64,000 bases of DNA from Vibrio tapetis subsp. tapetis (GTDB taxonomy: Bacteria > Pseudomonadota > Gammaproteobacteria > Enterobacterales > Vibrionaceae): the NCBI RefSeq assembly GCF_900233005.1, contig NZ_LT960611.1, positions 3,720,001 to 3,784,000 of the forward strand. Reading direction: 5' to 3'. This document shows, one piece after another, positions 8,765-18,276 of the stretch (position 1 is the stretch's first letter; every line of letters starts with the position of its first letter). The notes under the pieces were generated by a model. It saw nothing but the letters and a program-made list of their open reading frames with translations. It had not been told where the DNA came from and made no database searches. Position numbers and translations under genes: made by a program.

Positions 8765-9430
8765 TTAAACCACTCGGTAGCTATCGGGCATCCCAAGCTG
8801 AGTAAAGCCGTTTAATATCGATGCGTCTAGTATCATTTCCTGTTGTTGATTATTAACGTCTCTTCTGTGTAATTTGGGACCCATGATGGATTGGTAACTG
8901 CGCATCGAGTTTTCCGACACATTCCGCTTTCCATACCCTTTTTCCTTTGGGCATCGAATGAGGCCTAGTTCGGAATACGCCGCCAAATAGCTCATCCTTT
9001 TATACCCGTTATCTTTGGGAAAAATGATGATATCGGATTTTTGAAATGCTTTAGACAAGGTGTCATAAACGTTATCCGCTGAGACGTGCTCAACTTCAAT
9101 ATCAATCTGCTCACAAAGCTCGTCCACAACCTGAAAATCCATGGTGATCTTCTCTGTCAGAGCCGCAGCGTGAATAACATGATTATCCCACACACCAAAG
9201 TGAGCTTTTTCCAACTCCGCTTCGCGTTAATGCAGTGCTTTTCCTGATGCTACTCTCCCTTACTAAACTCTTTGAGGCCAGTAGAATCAATAGCGATGGC
9301 CGATAATATCTGATCCGATTTATCTGTAAATTTGAATGCTGGTGTCTTAAAACCGAGTTTAAACAATCGTTTTGAAAGAGATGAGTAGCTGGGCAGGCGA
9401 GCTCCGTGTGGCCTATTTATTTTAAGAGAC
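8765..9430 (-). pseudogene. IS5-family (IS903-like) transposase remnant
   Basis: The 8765-9214 frame matches the C-terminal half of IS903-type DDE transposases, including the second catalytic Asp (HVSADNVYDT) and the closing YQSIMGPKLHRRDVNNQQQ / LGMPDSYRV region. Further family sequence lies upstream in other frames: LFKLGFKTPAFKFTDKSDQ, then AIAIDSTGLKEFSKGE (first catalytic Asp) followed by an in-frame stop. The gene is broken by at least one stop and one frameshift. Confidence 0.8.
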
Positions 9431-9480
9431 TATCGATAAAACCTTGAGTTTGGCGGAGAGGTTTCTTGTCAACGCCGACT

Positions 9481-9530
9481 TAAAACTGACCCACTTTACG
9501 GCGTTATCACCGATCTAAAACTGACCCACT
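9481..9530. repeat. Two direct repeats at the end of an IS21-family element
   Basis: TAAAACTGACCCACT occurs at 9481-9495 and again at 9516-9530. Short direct repeats of this kind are the transposase-binding sites at IS21 ends. They lie just past the istB stop, so this is the istB-side end of the element that continues to 10706. Confidence 0.75.
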
Positions 9531-9543
9531 CACATAGTTAATG

Positions 9544-10322
<779 letters not shown>

Positions 10323-10326
<4 letters not shown>

Positions 10327-10706
10327 AATCTTACCTCTAGTAAGGCATCATAAGCCGCCAGCGGATGTTGGAAACTCTCTATTGGAACGACGGTATGAGT
10401 GGTCATCCGCATGCTTGGTGAGAGTGACACGCTAGGCAGTGCTTGAAAAGTAAAGCGCTCTTTCTCAGCAGAACTTGTGGCTTTGCGTCAGTAGTACCGT
10501 GTATACGTTGATGCGCTACGGTTTCAAGCCAAGCACCGATATGTCCATTCGCCACATCGACGGTGAACTCAAGTCCATGTTGCTTTAATGTCGCCGCTAG
10601 CGAGGTAATGAAACTGCTTTTAAGATAAGAATTAAATCGCTCAACTTTGCCTTTGATTTTTGCGCGGTAAGGCCGACATGCCTTGGGTTTAAATCCGTAT
10701 TTTTTG
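10323..10706 (-). pseudogene. istA: IstA-like transposase C-terminal fragment, cut by the IS6-like element
   Basis: The frame 10403-10706 gives the C-terminal part of an IS21 IstA transposase (YGFKPKACRPYRAKIKGKVE, then RFNSYLKSSF). After a frame change near 10430-10480 the end of the gene (VVPIESFQHPLAAYDALLEV) runs into the istB start. The upstream nine-tenths of the gene are absent: the IS6-like left end begins at about 10707, and nothing IstA-like follows on the far side at 11569. Confidence 0.8.
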
Positions 10707-11568
10707 GGGGGTTGTTGCAAAAAAATCAGCCAAGACTCAGAATTCAGTTCTGTCTTTTCTGATCGAGTGACTCAATGACCAATCCCGCATTCAAATGGAA
10801 ACACTTTGCCCCTGAAATCATTCTTTGGTGCCTTCGTTGGTATGGTTCGACCCCAATGAGCTACGCCAACCTCAGCGACATGCTGGCAGAACGAGGGGTT
10901 TCGGTTAATCGTTCGACCATTTATCGTTGGTTCATTGAATATGCCCCTGCATTACGCAAGAAGTTACGCGGCCATCAGTTCATCCGTACAGACTCTTCGT
11001 GGCAGCTCGATGAAACCTACGTCAAGGTGAAAGGGAAATGGCACTATCTGTATCGAGCTATCAACAAGCAAGGAGAAACACTGGACTTCTATTTCTCCCA
11101 AAAACGTAATAAAAACGCGGCTTATCAGTTCTTGAAACGGTGCCTAAGATATTATGATGTAGACACTCAGCCTAAGACCTTGAACACGGACAAGCATTCC
11201 TCGTATGCTCATGCTATTTCGCGCCTGAAGAAGGAGGGGCGGCTGCGAGCGGATGTCGAACACCGGCAAGTGAAGTCTCTCAATAATGGGATCGAGTCTG
11301 ATCACTCCCCCATCAAGAAGCTCGTTGTCAGCACAGGCGGTTTTAAAATACGAAAGCGAGCCTGGTCAACTATCGAGGGATTCGAATCATTGCGAATGTT
11401 GAACAAAGGCCAGTTTGATTTCTGGTTACGTCATGATGAGCGTAAAACGCTTGTTCGGGAGAGATCCGCCTTCATGAATCGTCTCTTCAATGTTGAGGTG
11501 GTTTACCAGTAATGGTTACGCCCATGACTGGGTAGATCTGCATTCTCTAATTAGTTGCAACAAGCCCC
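10707..11568 (+). mobile_element. Complete IS6-family insertion sequence
   Basis: About 862 bp with imperfect terminal inverted repeats: GGGGTTGTTGCAA at the left and, read inward, GGGGCTTGTTGCAA at the right (11555-11568). It contains one transposase gene. The 8 bases outside each end differ (left GTATTTTT, right GTTATATG), so there is no target duplication. The left flank is istA and the right flank a lytic transglycosylase gene, so the copy marks a deletion or recombination joint rather than a simple insertion. Confidence 0.88.
10775..11512 (+). CDS. IS6-family (IS26-like) DDE transposase
   Basis: 245 residues, full length for the family. The N-terminal helix-turn-helix (SYANLSDMLAERGVSVNRST) is followed by the DDE core: first Asp in WQLDETYVKVKGKW, second in TLNTDKHSSYA, and Glu in NGIESDHSPIKKLV. 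It is the only gene of the element at 10707-11568. IS6 elements move by copy-in and co-integrate routes and often build directly repeated arrays, which fits the additional ends at 1-216 and 28347-28420. Confidence 0.95.
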   Translation: MTNPAFKWKHFAPEIILWCLRWYGSTPMSYANLSDMLAERGVSVNRSTIYRWFIEYAPALRKKLRGHQFIRTDSSWQLDETYVKVKGKWHYLYRAINKQGETLDFYFSQKRNKNAAYQFLKRCLRYYDVDTQPKTLNTDKHSSYAHAISRLKKEGRLRADVEHRQVKSLNNGIESDHSPIKKLVVSTGGFKIRKRAWSTIEGFESLRMLNKGQFDFWLRHDERKTLVRERSAFMNRLFNVEVVYQ

Positions 11569-11924
11569 GTTATATGCCCCCACGCTGTTCCAGTTATAAC
11601 CGTGACTGGCAAAGTTCGCGCTTAATACCCACGCACCTAATGACACGTTAAACACGGATCATAAACATTCTGATCATTCACATTAAAATCTGAAAGCTTG
11701 TCGAACCAGATTGAGTTAATTTGCATTAGGCCATAATCGCGGCTCACGACCTCACCGACGTTATTTTTATTTTCATTGATAGCATTAGGGTTTAAGTTAC
11801 TTTCAACGGTTGCAATGGCTCTGAGTAAGTCTGGTGACACATTATAATGATTGCCAGCCTCATCAAAACAAAAAGCAAACGCGGGAAAAGGAAACCATAA
11901 CATCAATACGGACAGCTTATTCAT
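11569..11924 (-). pseudogene. Conjugation-type lytic transglycosylase (VirB1/TrbN-like), truncated and frameshifted
   Basis: The 95-residue frame has a signal peptide (LSVLMLWFPFPAFAFC) and the SLT fold with catalytic Glu in RAIATVESNLNPNA and DYGLMQINSIW. It stops after DPCLTCH. The expected continuation DPCLNVSLGAW, then VLSANFASHGYNWNSVGAYN, is present one frame away: one A is missing in TTAACGTG near 11643. The end of the gene is lost at the IS6 boundary. Such enzymes open peptidoglycan for mating-pair formation, consistent with the tra genes at 38-41 kb. Confidence 0.8.
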
Positions 11925-11985
11925 TTTACCCCTCTATTAACTATCCAGCCCGAAGACTGGATGATAACACGATAAATAATGGCCG

Positions 11986-12321
11986 TTAGTATTCGAACGG
12001 GAATAATACGGTGGTCACACTTCGATCGCCTTCGGTAATAATCCAAATCCTTTGATTGCAAATTTGATAACCTGACATGATACGAGCGCCTATTTTTGTC
12101 GCTTCATCATTGGCAATTTTATCTTCTATTGGCATATTTCCCCAATCCCCATTTTGATGACGCATTAAGTAAATACGTAAATTGGCTCCGATGTTGTCAC
12201 TCAATAACATTTTTACGCCTTGAGTCATCACCACCGCTCCCAATTCGAAAGGTTGGGCGCTGCACACATACTGCTCTGCTTCCGTTTTTTTGTTTTCTAT
12301 TGTAAACTCTAGTTCGCTCAT
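11986..12321 (-). CDS. Plasmid-related conserved protein
   Basis: About 111 residues from MSELEFTIENKK, ending WIITEGDRSVTTVLFPFEY. This W-ITEADRS-TT-L-P-EY tail is a pattern I recall from small proteins of conjugative plasmids and integrative elements; the function is unknown. I prefer the start at 12321, which has AAAGGA at a normal distance. The longer frame from 12381 would run through a strong hairpin at 12357-12390. It follows the 12406-12792 gene in the same direction. Confidence 0.65.
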   Translation of the reverse strand: MSELEFTIENKKTEAEQYVCSAQPFELGAVVMTQGVKMLLSDNIGANLRIYLMRHQNGDWGNMPIEDKIANDEATKIGARIMSGYQICNQRIWIITEGDRSVTTVLFPFEY

Positions 12322-12356
12322 TATTGGTTTGTCCTTTAGATTCATATAATGGGTAG

Positions 12357-12396
12357 CGCCTTGATATTTATTTCCGTTCATATCAAGGCGTTTTTT
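12357..12396 (+). terminator. Intrinsic-terminator-like hairpin facing the plus strand
   Basis: An 11-bp perfect stem CGCCTTGATAT (12357-12367) / ATATCAAGGCG (12380-12390) with a 12-base loop, followed by TTTTTTATT on the plus strand. Both neighbours are minus-strand genes and no plus-strand gene is evident before it. It may stop antisense transcription, or act within the minus-strand mRNA as a hairpin just ahead of the 12321 start. Confidence 0.65.
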
Positions 12397-12405
12397 ATTG
12401 GCTGA

Positions 12406-12792
12406 TTAACACACGTTTTCGGTCTGGCAAATGTGGCGATAAACTTGATGAACATCATCAAAGCAATAGCCGTACTCGGTGAGATTTTCGACGCAATCCA
12501 TAATGTCCCCGCTATAAAAACATTCGTAGTTAAATAGCTCACGGCGAATAATGGCGTCTTTCCCATTGTCTTCGATGTCTTGCTTAATTCCTTCTTGGTT
12601 AATGGTGGCGAGACGGTTAATTAATTGTTTGGCTCTGTCGGTAGGACAAATTAATCCAGCCCCTATTGAGACGTATTCAATGCCTTGTTTTTTTGCTTTG
12701 GCAAACTGCTGATTAGAAAAAGCAAAAAAAGCCCCTGCGTCATTAAACGCTTGCGTTTGTTTATCTTGGATGTAATGGGATAACGATTTCAT
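12406..12792 (-). CDS. Hypothetical plasmid protein
   Basis: 128 residues from MKSLSHYIQDKQTQAF, ending VYRHICQTENVC. AAGGAA lies about 11 bases upstream of the ATG at 12792; the longer frame from 12828 has no better signal. A central SIGAGLICPTDRAKQLINRL region and several Cys residues (in YECFYSGDIMDCVENL and HICQ) are visible. I recall plasmid-encoded proteins of this look but cannot name a family. It is one of a row of minus-strand accessory plasmid genes between 11986 and 15642. Confidence 0.55.
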   Translation of the reverse strand: MKSLSHYIQDKQTQAFNDAGAFFAFSNQQFAKAKKQGIEYVSIGAGLICPTDRAKQLINRLATINQEGIKQDIEDNGKDAIIRRELFNYECFYSGDIMDCVENLTEYGYCFDDVHQVYRHICQTENVC

Positions 12793-12815
12793 GGTTTTAC
12801 TATTCCTTGTCTTAA

Positions 12816-13160
12816 TTAAAACGGGCAACGGTCAAATGAATAAAGGGTTTCAAAAGGCGTAGACACATCCAGCACAACAAAACAGTCCCTTAACGTCCCG
12901 ATTTGAAATTGGCGCATGATAAGGGCGCGTACCTCTGCCAGCGTGAACGGGAAGTACTGAGCCTCACGCTGAACAAAACCTGCGGCCTTGAGTTCTTCTG
13001 CTGTAATGTCACTCCAAGGCGCAATCGAAAATCCTTGCGGTGCACTCTTGCTTTGCTCTAAAGAGACATCATGTTTTGGTGAGCTTTCGCCCGCCAGCGG
13101 CGAGACGCTGGTCGCTGTTTGGCATGTAGAGAGAGTTAGGGTTGAGTTTTGTTGCGCCAT
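12816..13160 (-). CDS. Hypothetical protein with a shared N-terminal tag
   Basis: 114 residues. The first 33 or so (MAQQNSTLTLSTCQTATSVS, then PLAGESSPKHDVSL) are almost the same as those of the 19295-19765 protein, while the rest is unrelated (FSIAPWSDITAEELKAAGFV ...). The DNA of the tag and about 400 bases upstream belong to the 500-bp module that recurs at 19670-20165. The ATG is preceded by AAAGGAAACTCCCC. No known domain was recognised. Confidence 0.6.
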   Translation of the reverse strand: MAQQNSTLTLSTCQTATSVSPLAGESSPKHDVSLEQSKSAPQGFSIAPWSDITAEELKAAGFVQREAQYFPFTLAEVRALIMRQFQIGTLRDCFVVLDVSTPFETLYSFDRCPF

Positions 13161-13559
13161 GGGGAGTTTCCTTTTTGTTTGAGTATCACCTTTCGGAGCC
13201 GCTTAGCTGTCCATCGGGCTTTCATGGTTCTCAATAACAAGGGCGCGAAGCGTTCATATACCCTTGTTATTGAGGTTCTGAAAGGTCATGGTTAACAGCT
13301 TGCGAGTCCGTAAGGGGATACGAGTAGAAAGGAAAATCGGCGCATAAAAAACTCGGCCCTTACTCTGTCTTAATGACAGGCAGTGAAAGACAACGAGGAA
13401 GAATGACGAGGCGTAGCGAACGCAGTGAGTGGAGGCGTTGGGTGATTGTTCGCAGGAACGCAATGGCACATCGAGCTTTGCTCGATATTCGTGTCATGCG
13501 TTATCGCGGGAGGAGCGAAGCGACGGAATGAACGGAGCGAAGCGAGAACGCCCAAGAAA
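13060..13559. repeat. Long repeat module, copy A
   Basis: About 500 bp nearly identical to 19670-20165. It spans the 5' end of the 12816-13160 gene, its ribosome site and the whole upstream region (CCTTGTTATTGAGGTTCTGA, GAGCGAAGCGACGGAATGAA). Frames inside it, on both strands, look like shadows. The copies diverge sharply after GAACGCCCAAGAAAA. Confidence 0.9.
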
Positions 13560-13784
13560 ACGGAAAGCTCAGCACAAGAAGTCACCTCCACATGCCTCAC
13601 CGATACTTAAGTATTCTCACCCTAAACCTAAACCAGCATGCGTTGAGTTCACGCCTTGCCCATAAACAAAAACCGGCCAATCAAAACAGGCCCTGGGACA
13701 GCGCTTGCTCGTGTTAACGAGCCTTTCTTTTTGCTTTTGCTTTCTTTGAGCTTATTACGGGTAAAGGCGCACACACGCTTAGGG

Positions 13785-13810
13785 ATATGCAGTCCGTCAG
13801 GACTGCATAT
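13785..13810. repeat. Perfect inverted repeat after the ParB-like gene
   Basis: An 11-bp stem ATATGCAGTCC / GGACTGCATAT around the loop GTCA, 9 bases past the 13819 stop of the ParB-like gene. No U-run follows, so it is either a weak transcript end or a protein-binding palindrome. The rest of 13560-13818 has no convincing gene; it contains a CCTAAACCTAAACC stretch like one near 20245-20265. Confidence 0.55.
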
Positions 13811-13818
13811 TGAGGACA

Positions 13819-15642
13819 TTAAAAGCCCACGGGCATCCACTGAGCGAAATGCGCCCTCTGTGGCTCTGTCAGTGAGTTGTCTCCCCCATTAAGCCAGATA
13901 GTTAATTGCTTCACCAAATCACTCTTCTTGAGCGATTGGGCGCTCTGTAACCACGTTTCTGACATCACAGGACGGGCAATGTCAATCAGCGCCTCTTTGT
14001 TGATGCGTTTGATGAAGCTGTCCGTGGTTGGTCGCCAGTAATCGGGGGCGTCAAAGGCCAGCGCTTGATAGAGGAAATCATGAGTGGAGCGGTTATCCCC
14101 AACCAGACAAGGCACGAGCATTAATGACGTGGCGAACGCCACTTGCTTGTGTTTTTCTTCACTATCGAGGGCAACGAACGCTTGAAATCGTTCGTGCTCA
14201 CCGCTTGCCTCATACCACGTCATGTCCAAACTTTGCTTGTGCTGCTCGATACGCTCAAGTGCTTTGTTCTCATTAAAATCCCCTTGCTTTGGCTCAACAG
14301 CGCTGTGATTTAGGGTGACATTAATGGGCGCATTCAAGTACTGATTTTGGGCTTTCAAGCACAAAGAGAAGTGAAGCGCATCGAGCGCAAGTGATGTATT
14401 TTGCATCAAGGCATGTTTTGCGATAACAAGGCGGTGCGCGTTCAAATCGTCAGTAAGTGCGCCGGAATAGGTTGGCTCTGACGCGACAACGTCACTTAAA
14501 CCCTCTCCTAGTTCGACGCCCTCCTCACGGTTTGCTTTCTTGGCATATTCGGCTTGCAAGGCTTTGAGCGCTTTACGTTCGGATTTCGCCACCAAACCTT
14601 TAATGATACAGATATCCCCGTTGTGACCTAACGCGAGAATGCACCCTGCTAACGCTTTCTCGGCTTTCTTATATTTACCTTGATTCCCCGTCAGTTCAAC
14701 ATAGCCACGCGATTCATCGTGAGTGCGTGTGAGCAGTATTTCGGTCCATTTCCAGCCCTGCGCGCTCAGTTTATCCGCTTCAAGTTGTATCTTAGCCATC
14801 GCAAGCGATTCCATTAAGGCGCGGTCTTCAAAATAGATTTTGTCAGAAAACAAATCCGTGGTGACCATCCCCCCTGCTTGTTCGTAAGACGCTTGACCAA
14901 CAAACGTGACGAGTCCGCTTGACGCTTCCAATGCGGATTCTTTAAGCATGTGGCGTACTTGATGTTCAGAATACCAAGACTTCTCTTTCACTTGTTCCCA
15001 CACGTCACGTTGACGCTCTGGACTGGCAAGGGTGAATAACATGACACGCTCAAGAGAGACGTTGCCCTCGCGGTATGCTTCAAGGATAGCCGACTCGACC
15101 GCCGCTAATTTCATGCGCTGATGCACGTAACGTTGTGTTTTACCAAAGCGTTGCGCGACTTCGGCCACGGTTGCGCCGTCTTCGACTCTTTTTGAGTACG
15201 CCTCAAACTCATCCACTGGGTGCATCGAGGCGCGTGTGACGTTTTCAGTCAATGAGATTTCAGTGGCATCGTGCGACACGGTGGACGCATTTAAGATTTT
15301 AACGGGCACAAGGTGCTCAGGTGTGATTTTATTTAATTCAACCAGCGCTTGAAGTTGAGTTAAACGACGACCCCCACTGATAACAGGATACCGACCTGAC
15401 TCACAAGGCAGCGCGACCAAGTTTTGAATGACGCCATGCGCCAAGATGGACGCTTGTAGAGATTCATCATCGGCTTTACTGGCTTTGCTCTTTCGCACGT
15501 TTAAATCCGACACCACCAATTGACTAACAGGCAGCATCACAATAGAGGCATCATTTTGTGCAGTTGCCTGAGTGTCCAGCGGCGATACGCTGGTCGCGTC
15601 TTGACGGTTAGAGGGCGCTGAGATTGGGTTGATTGCGTTCAT
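13819..15642 (-). CDS. ParB/RepB-type nuclease-domain protein, large plasmid version
   Basis: 607 residues from MNAINPISAPSNRQD. The ATG at 15642 has AAAGGA 8 bases upstream, better than the longer frame from 15675. A ParB nuclease-like domain lies at about 36-145 with the GGRR box at 90-93 (PVISGGRRLTQLQAL) and LTENVTRASMHPVDEFEAYS. A KorB/HTH-like region follows (TVAEVAQRFGKTQRYVHQRM). The C-terminal 400 residues are long and unlike chromosomal ParB. Proteins of this type are common on conjugative plasmids and may act in regulation or as nucleases. The true partition pair here seems to be 33171-34270. Its N-terminus carries a weak version of the ATSVSPL tag seen at 12816 and 19295. Confidence 0.8.
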   Translation of the reverse strand: MNAINPISAPSNRQDATSVSPLDTQATAQNDASIVMLPVSQLVVSDLNVRKSKASKADDESLQASILAHGVIQNLVALPCESGRYPVISGGRRLTQLQALVELNKITPEHLVPVKILNASTVSHDATEISLTENVTRASMHPVDEFEAYSKRVEDGATVAEVAQRFGKTQRYVHQRMKLAAVESAILEAYREGNVSLERVMLFTLASPERQRDVWEQVKEKSWYSEHQVRHMLKESALEASSGLVTFVGQASYEQAGGMVTTDLFSDKIYFEDRALMESLAMAKIQLEADKLSAQGWKWTEILLTRTHDESRGYVELTGNQGKYKKAEKALAGCILALGHNGDICIIKGLVAKSERKALKALQAEYAKKANREEGVELGEGLSDVVASEPTYSGALTDDLNAHRLVIAKHALMQNTSLALDALHFSLCLKAQNQYLNAPINVTLNHSAVEPKQGDFNENKALERIEQHKQSLDMTWYEASGEHERFQAFVALDSEEKHKQVAFATSLMLVPCLVGDNRSTHDFLYQALAFDAPDYWRPTTDSFIKRINKEALIDIARPVMSETWLQSAQSLKKSDLVKQLTIWLNGGDNSLTEPQRAHFAQWMPVGF

Positions 15643-16363
15643 AGCGGTTTTCCTTTTTGGTTCGTTGAGTATCACTTCGCTTATTGCCTGATTTCATCGA
15701 CTCAACTTGAAAGACCGCTTTGACAAGGGCGCGAAGCGGCGCAGCCTCCCTTGCAAAGAGGGCGAACGTTGAGAGATTAAGAAATCAGCGCGGGTAAGCA
15801 AGTGAGCTCAAATCAAAAAGTAAAACAAAATGAACGAAGCACCTAAACGATGACGCCCTCTTAGCGTAAAGGCGTGAAATAGAGCGGAGTGCGTCGCTTC
15901 AGACGCCTAACGACGCGTTTGCGTGAGGGATTGGCTATCTGGAACTTAGAAGCGCATTGAGCTTGCTCAATATGGGCTTCAAGTTAGCGATAGGAGGAGG
16001 AACGACGAAAAGCCCGACCGCTTGCGGTCACGCCCTAACGGGAACGGCTGCAGGAAGAGCATAAAGTGTGTTCATTTTGAGCATCAATTGAACCGTTAGA
16101 GAGCGATCACAACAGTTAGACCTTTAACTCTAAGAAGGTTTTGCCCCAAAGTGTGTTTCGAACGATGAAACACTGACTTCCCCAAAGCAGCATTTGACTT
16201 ACTTTTCGTAATACCAGTAACGTGTCTAAAGGGTAACTTGAGATTAGGCTAGATAGTGACTAGTGAATAACTTGATTATTTGACCTAAATCACCCTGAAT
16301 ACACTTGCGATCCCCCTTGTTAAGTACCATAATCAACAAAAATACGTTGATTATGGTGTTTCC
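15643..16363. other. Intergenic region, 720 bp
   Basis: No gene supported. The left part (15700-16060) is rich in words such as GGGCGCGAAGCG and GCGAACG like the repeat modules, and is probably the regulatory region of the ParB-like gene. Base composition turns AT-rich near 16200. The last 100 bases include AATCAACAAAAATACGTTGATTATGG, where AATCAAC / GTTGATT form an inverted repeat (16331-16353) just ahead of the defence operon. Confidence 0.5.
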
Positions 16364-17548
16364 GTGTTAATAAAATTTATCTGTAAAAATTTCTACTCTT
16401 TTGGCGGTGAGCAAGAAGTATCTTTTGAAGTTGGGAAAAAACCATCAGCTTCCTACTACGACATAAACCTAGACTCTGGTGAGCGTCTGAACAAGGTATT
16501 GGCTGTTGTTGGTGCTAATGGTGCTGGTAAAACTCAGTTGTTGCGTCCACTTGCTTTCCTTGGTTCATTTATATCGACTTCTGTGTTCGATTATAAACCA
16601 TCTGAGAATATCCCATACATGCCACACCGATTGTATACCGATAAGTCTACTGATTTTGAGTTGTACTTCATGCTCGGAGGGGAGCAGTACAAATACAACT
16701 TATCGATTACAAAAAACGATGTATTGTTGGAATCACTGTATAAAAAAACAAGTCGTAGCTACTCGTATGTGTTCGTCAGAGAGAGAACTGAGGATGGATA
16801 CAGCTACAAGCAAAAAGGCTTCGGCTTTTCTGTAGCTCAAGCCAAGAAAGTGAGAAGTAATGTCTCTGTTATTTCAGCAGCATTCCAACAGAGTGTGTCT
16901 AACGCATCTAAGTTCTATGAGTACTTTGATAGTTTTATTTTCAATGTGAATATGATGGGGCGCAGACATTTCAATGATGGTGATATTCTGGAAGCGACCG
17001 AGTTTTTAAAAAAAGATAGTGGGTTGAAACAGAGATTACATCAAGCTGTCTTTGACTTCGATTTGGGAATTCACGATATTGAATATAAGTCGCAAAAGCT
17101 TACAGATGAGAAAGGAGACGAAATAGAGTTTGATTTTCCTTTCGCTATCCATAAGTGCGAAAAAGGTGAATTTACACTCCCACTCTTCGAGGAATCTAGC
17201 GGTACTAAAGCTCTTTTTGTAATGCTTCGTAGGGTACTTCCAGTACTACAATATGGTGGTGTTGCTATTTTAGATGAGATTGATAACGACCTCCATCCTC
17301 ATATGCTCCCAGTCATTCTGAATTGGTTTAAGCACAAAGAGACTAACCAGCATGATGCACAGCTTATCTTTACCTGTCACACACCAGAAGTGCTAAATAT
17401 ACTCAAGAAACACCAAGTCTACCTCGTAGAAAAAGAGTGCCTTGAAAGTGATGCTTGGCGTCTGGATGAAATGGTAGGCATCCGTGCCGATGACAACCTT
17501 TACGCTAAGTACCAAGCTGGTGCTCTAGGTGCAGTACCCAACGTATAG
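16364..17548 (+). CDS. AAA (RloA/AbiLi-like) ATPase of a two-gene defence system
   Basis: 394 residues with a GTG start. An ABC-type/SMC-like AAA ATPase of the AAA_15/AAA_21 group: N-terminal CKNFYSFGGEQEVSFEV, Walker A VGANGAGKTQLL at about 48-59, signature-like LFEESSGTKALF, Walker B VAILDEIDNDLHPHMLP, and the switch His in IFTCHTPEVLN. The middle part is alpha/beta filler. It lies 2 bases before an RloB-like gene. This AAA + RloB pairing is known from AbiL and related abortive-infection systems. Its base composition is more AT-rich than the plasmid backbone, suggesting separate acquisition. The role here is inferred from the pairing. Confidence 0.82.
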   Translation: MLIKFICKNFYSFGGEQEVSFEVGKKPSASYYDINLDSGERLNKVLAVVGANGAGKTQLLRPLAFLGSFISTSVFDYKPSENIPYMPHRLYTDKSTDFELYFMLGGEQYKYNLSITKNDVLLESLYKKTSRSYSYVFVRERTEDGYSYKQKGFGFSVAQAKKVRSNVSVISAAFQQSVSNASKFYEYFDSFIFNVNMMGRRHFNDGDILEATEFLKKDSGLKQRLHQAVFDFDLGIHDIEYKSQKLTDEKGDEIEFDFPFAIHKCEKGEFTLPLFEESSGTKALFVMLRRVLPVLQYGGVAILDEIDNDLHPHMLPVILNWFKHKETNQHDAQLIFTCHTPEVLNILKKHQVYLVEKECLESDAWRLDEMVGIRADDNLYAKYQAGALGAVPNV

Positions 17549-17550
17549 GA

Positions 17551-18069
17551 GTGTTGAAGTTGGCGAAGAAGAAAGTTAGAAAGGCTAATATTGCGTCACT
17601 TATCGTCGTTGGTGAAGGTATACACGACAGAGCGTTCTTGAATCACATGAAAGACAACTATGACGGCCGAAAAACTGGCCAAGTAGTTAAAATCGAATCA
17701 TCAGATGGTGGTTCACCTAGAAATATTCTCATGTCTGCTAAAAAGAGCCAAGAAGCCGCTTACGACAAACGATATGTGTTGATGGATAGTGACGTAGCAA
17801 TACAACAACAAGATTGGGCGTATGCGGAAAAGCATAAGATTGAAGTGATTTTATCTACACCTGTATGTCTTGAGGGGATGTTGCTTGATGTTCTTGGTGT
17901 TAAGCCTGGAACCTGCGGTGACAGCTGTAAAACTAAACTCAAACCTTTTCTTGGTGGCTGCCCTACTCAAAAAACTAGCTACCAAAAATCGTTTTCCAAA
18001 GAAGTTTTAGATACTACTGAAAAAGATGCGATTGTTAGTCTTAGAGAATTGATTTCTAATCAAAAATAA
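17551..18069 (+). CDS. RloB-like (TOPRIM-type) protein, partner of the AAA ATPase
   Basis: About 172 residues. N-terminal beta-strand with a conserved Glu (SLIVVGEGIHDRAFLNHM), then YVLMDSDVAI as the acidic DxD-like strand and STPVCLEGMLLDVLG, a layout typical of RloB/AbiLii. AGGAG at 17547-17551 suggests that translation starts at a TTG near 17554 or 17560 rather than at the GTG at 17551. It forms an operon with the preceding gene. In the AbiL picture this would be the nuclease-like effector or its regulator. The bases downstream (18203-18235) contain a hairpin with AACCTTGTTAGAT / ATCTAACAAGGTT, followed by TTGTCC, a probable transcription end. Confidence 0.75.
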   Translation: MLKLAKKKVRKANIASLIVVGEGIHDRAFLNHMKDNYDGRKTGQVVKIESSDGGSPRNILMSAKKSQEAAYDKRYVLMDSDVAIQQQDWAYAEKHKIEVILSTPVCLEGMLLDVLGVKPGTCGDSCKTKLKPFLGGCPTQKTSYQKSFSKEVLDTTEKDAIVSLRELISNQK

Positions 18070-18202
18070 ATACAAATAGCTTAATTTGTCATTACAAGGA
18101 TTTACGGACAAAATATCCACCGTCGGGAGATTGTTGCAGAAAACGTTACGGGATCTATTCTAAGCTTTCATGGTTTCAAGATACTTTTTCTTATCTGAAA
18201 CA

Positions 18203-18238
18203 ACCTTGTTAGATCAAAAAATCTAACAAGGTTTTGTC
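18203..18238 (+). terminator. Hairpin after the AbiL-like pair
   Basis: A near-perfect stem AACCTTGTTAGAT / ATCTAACAAGGTT around a short A-rich loop, ending in TTTTG. It lies about 135 bases past the RloB-like stop and is the first good terminator candidate for that operon. Confidence 0.6.
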
Positions 18239-18276
18239 CAAAAATTAGCTAGAAATTGATCATTGATTAATTTTTA

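Noticed and set aside
12322..12381. Longer start for the 11986 gene
   Set aside because: It would place the start inside a strong terminator-like hairpin, and the 12321 ATG has a better ribosome site.
13254..13600. Minus-strand frames of 71 and 76 codons in the repeat module, also seen in copy B (19859-20205)
   Set aside because: They are shared only because the DNA is duplicated. Their ends differ and no start signal or family is seen.
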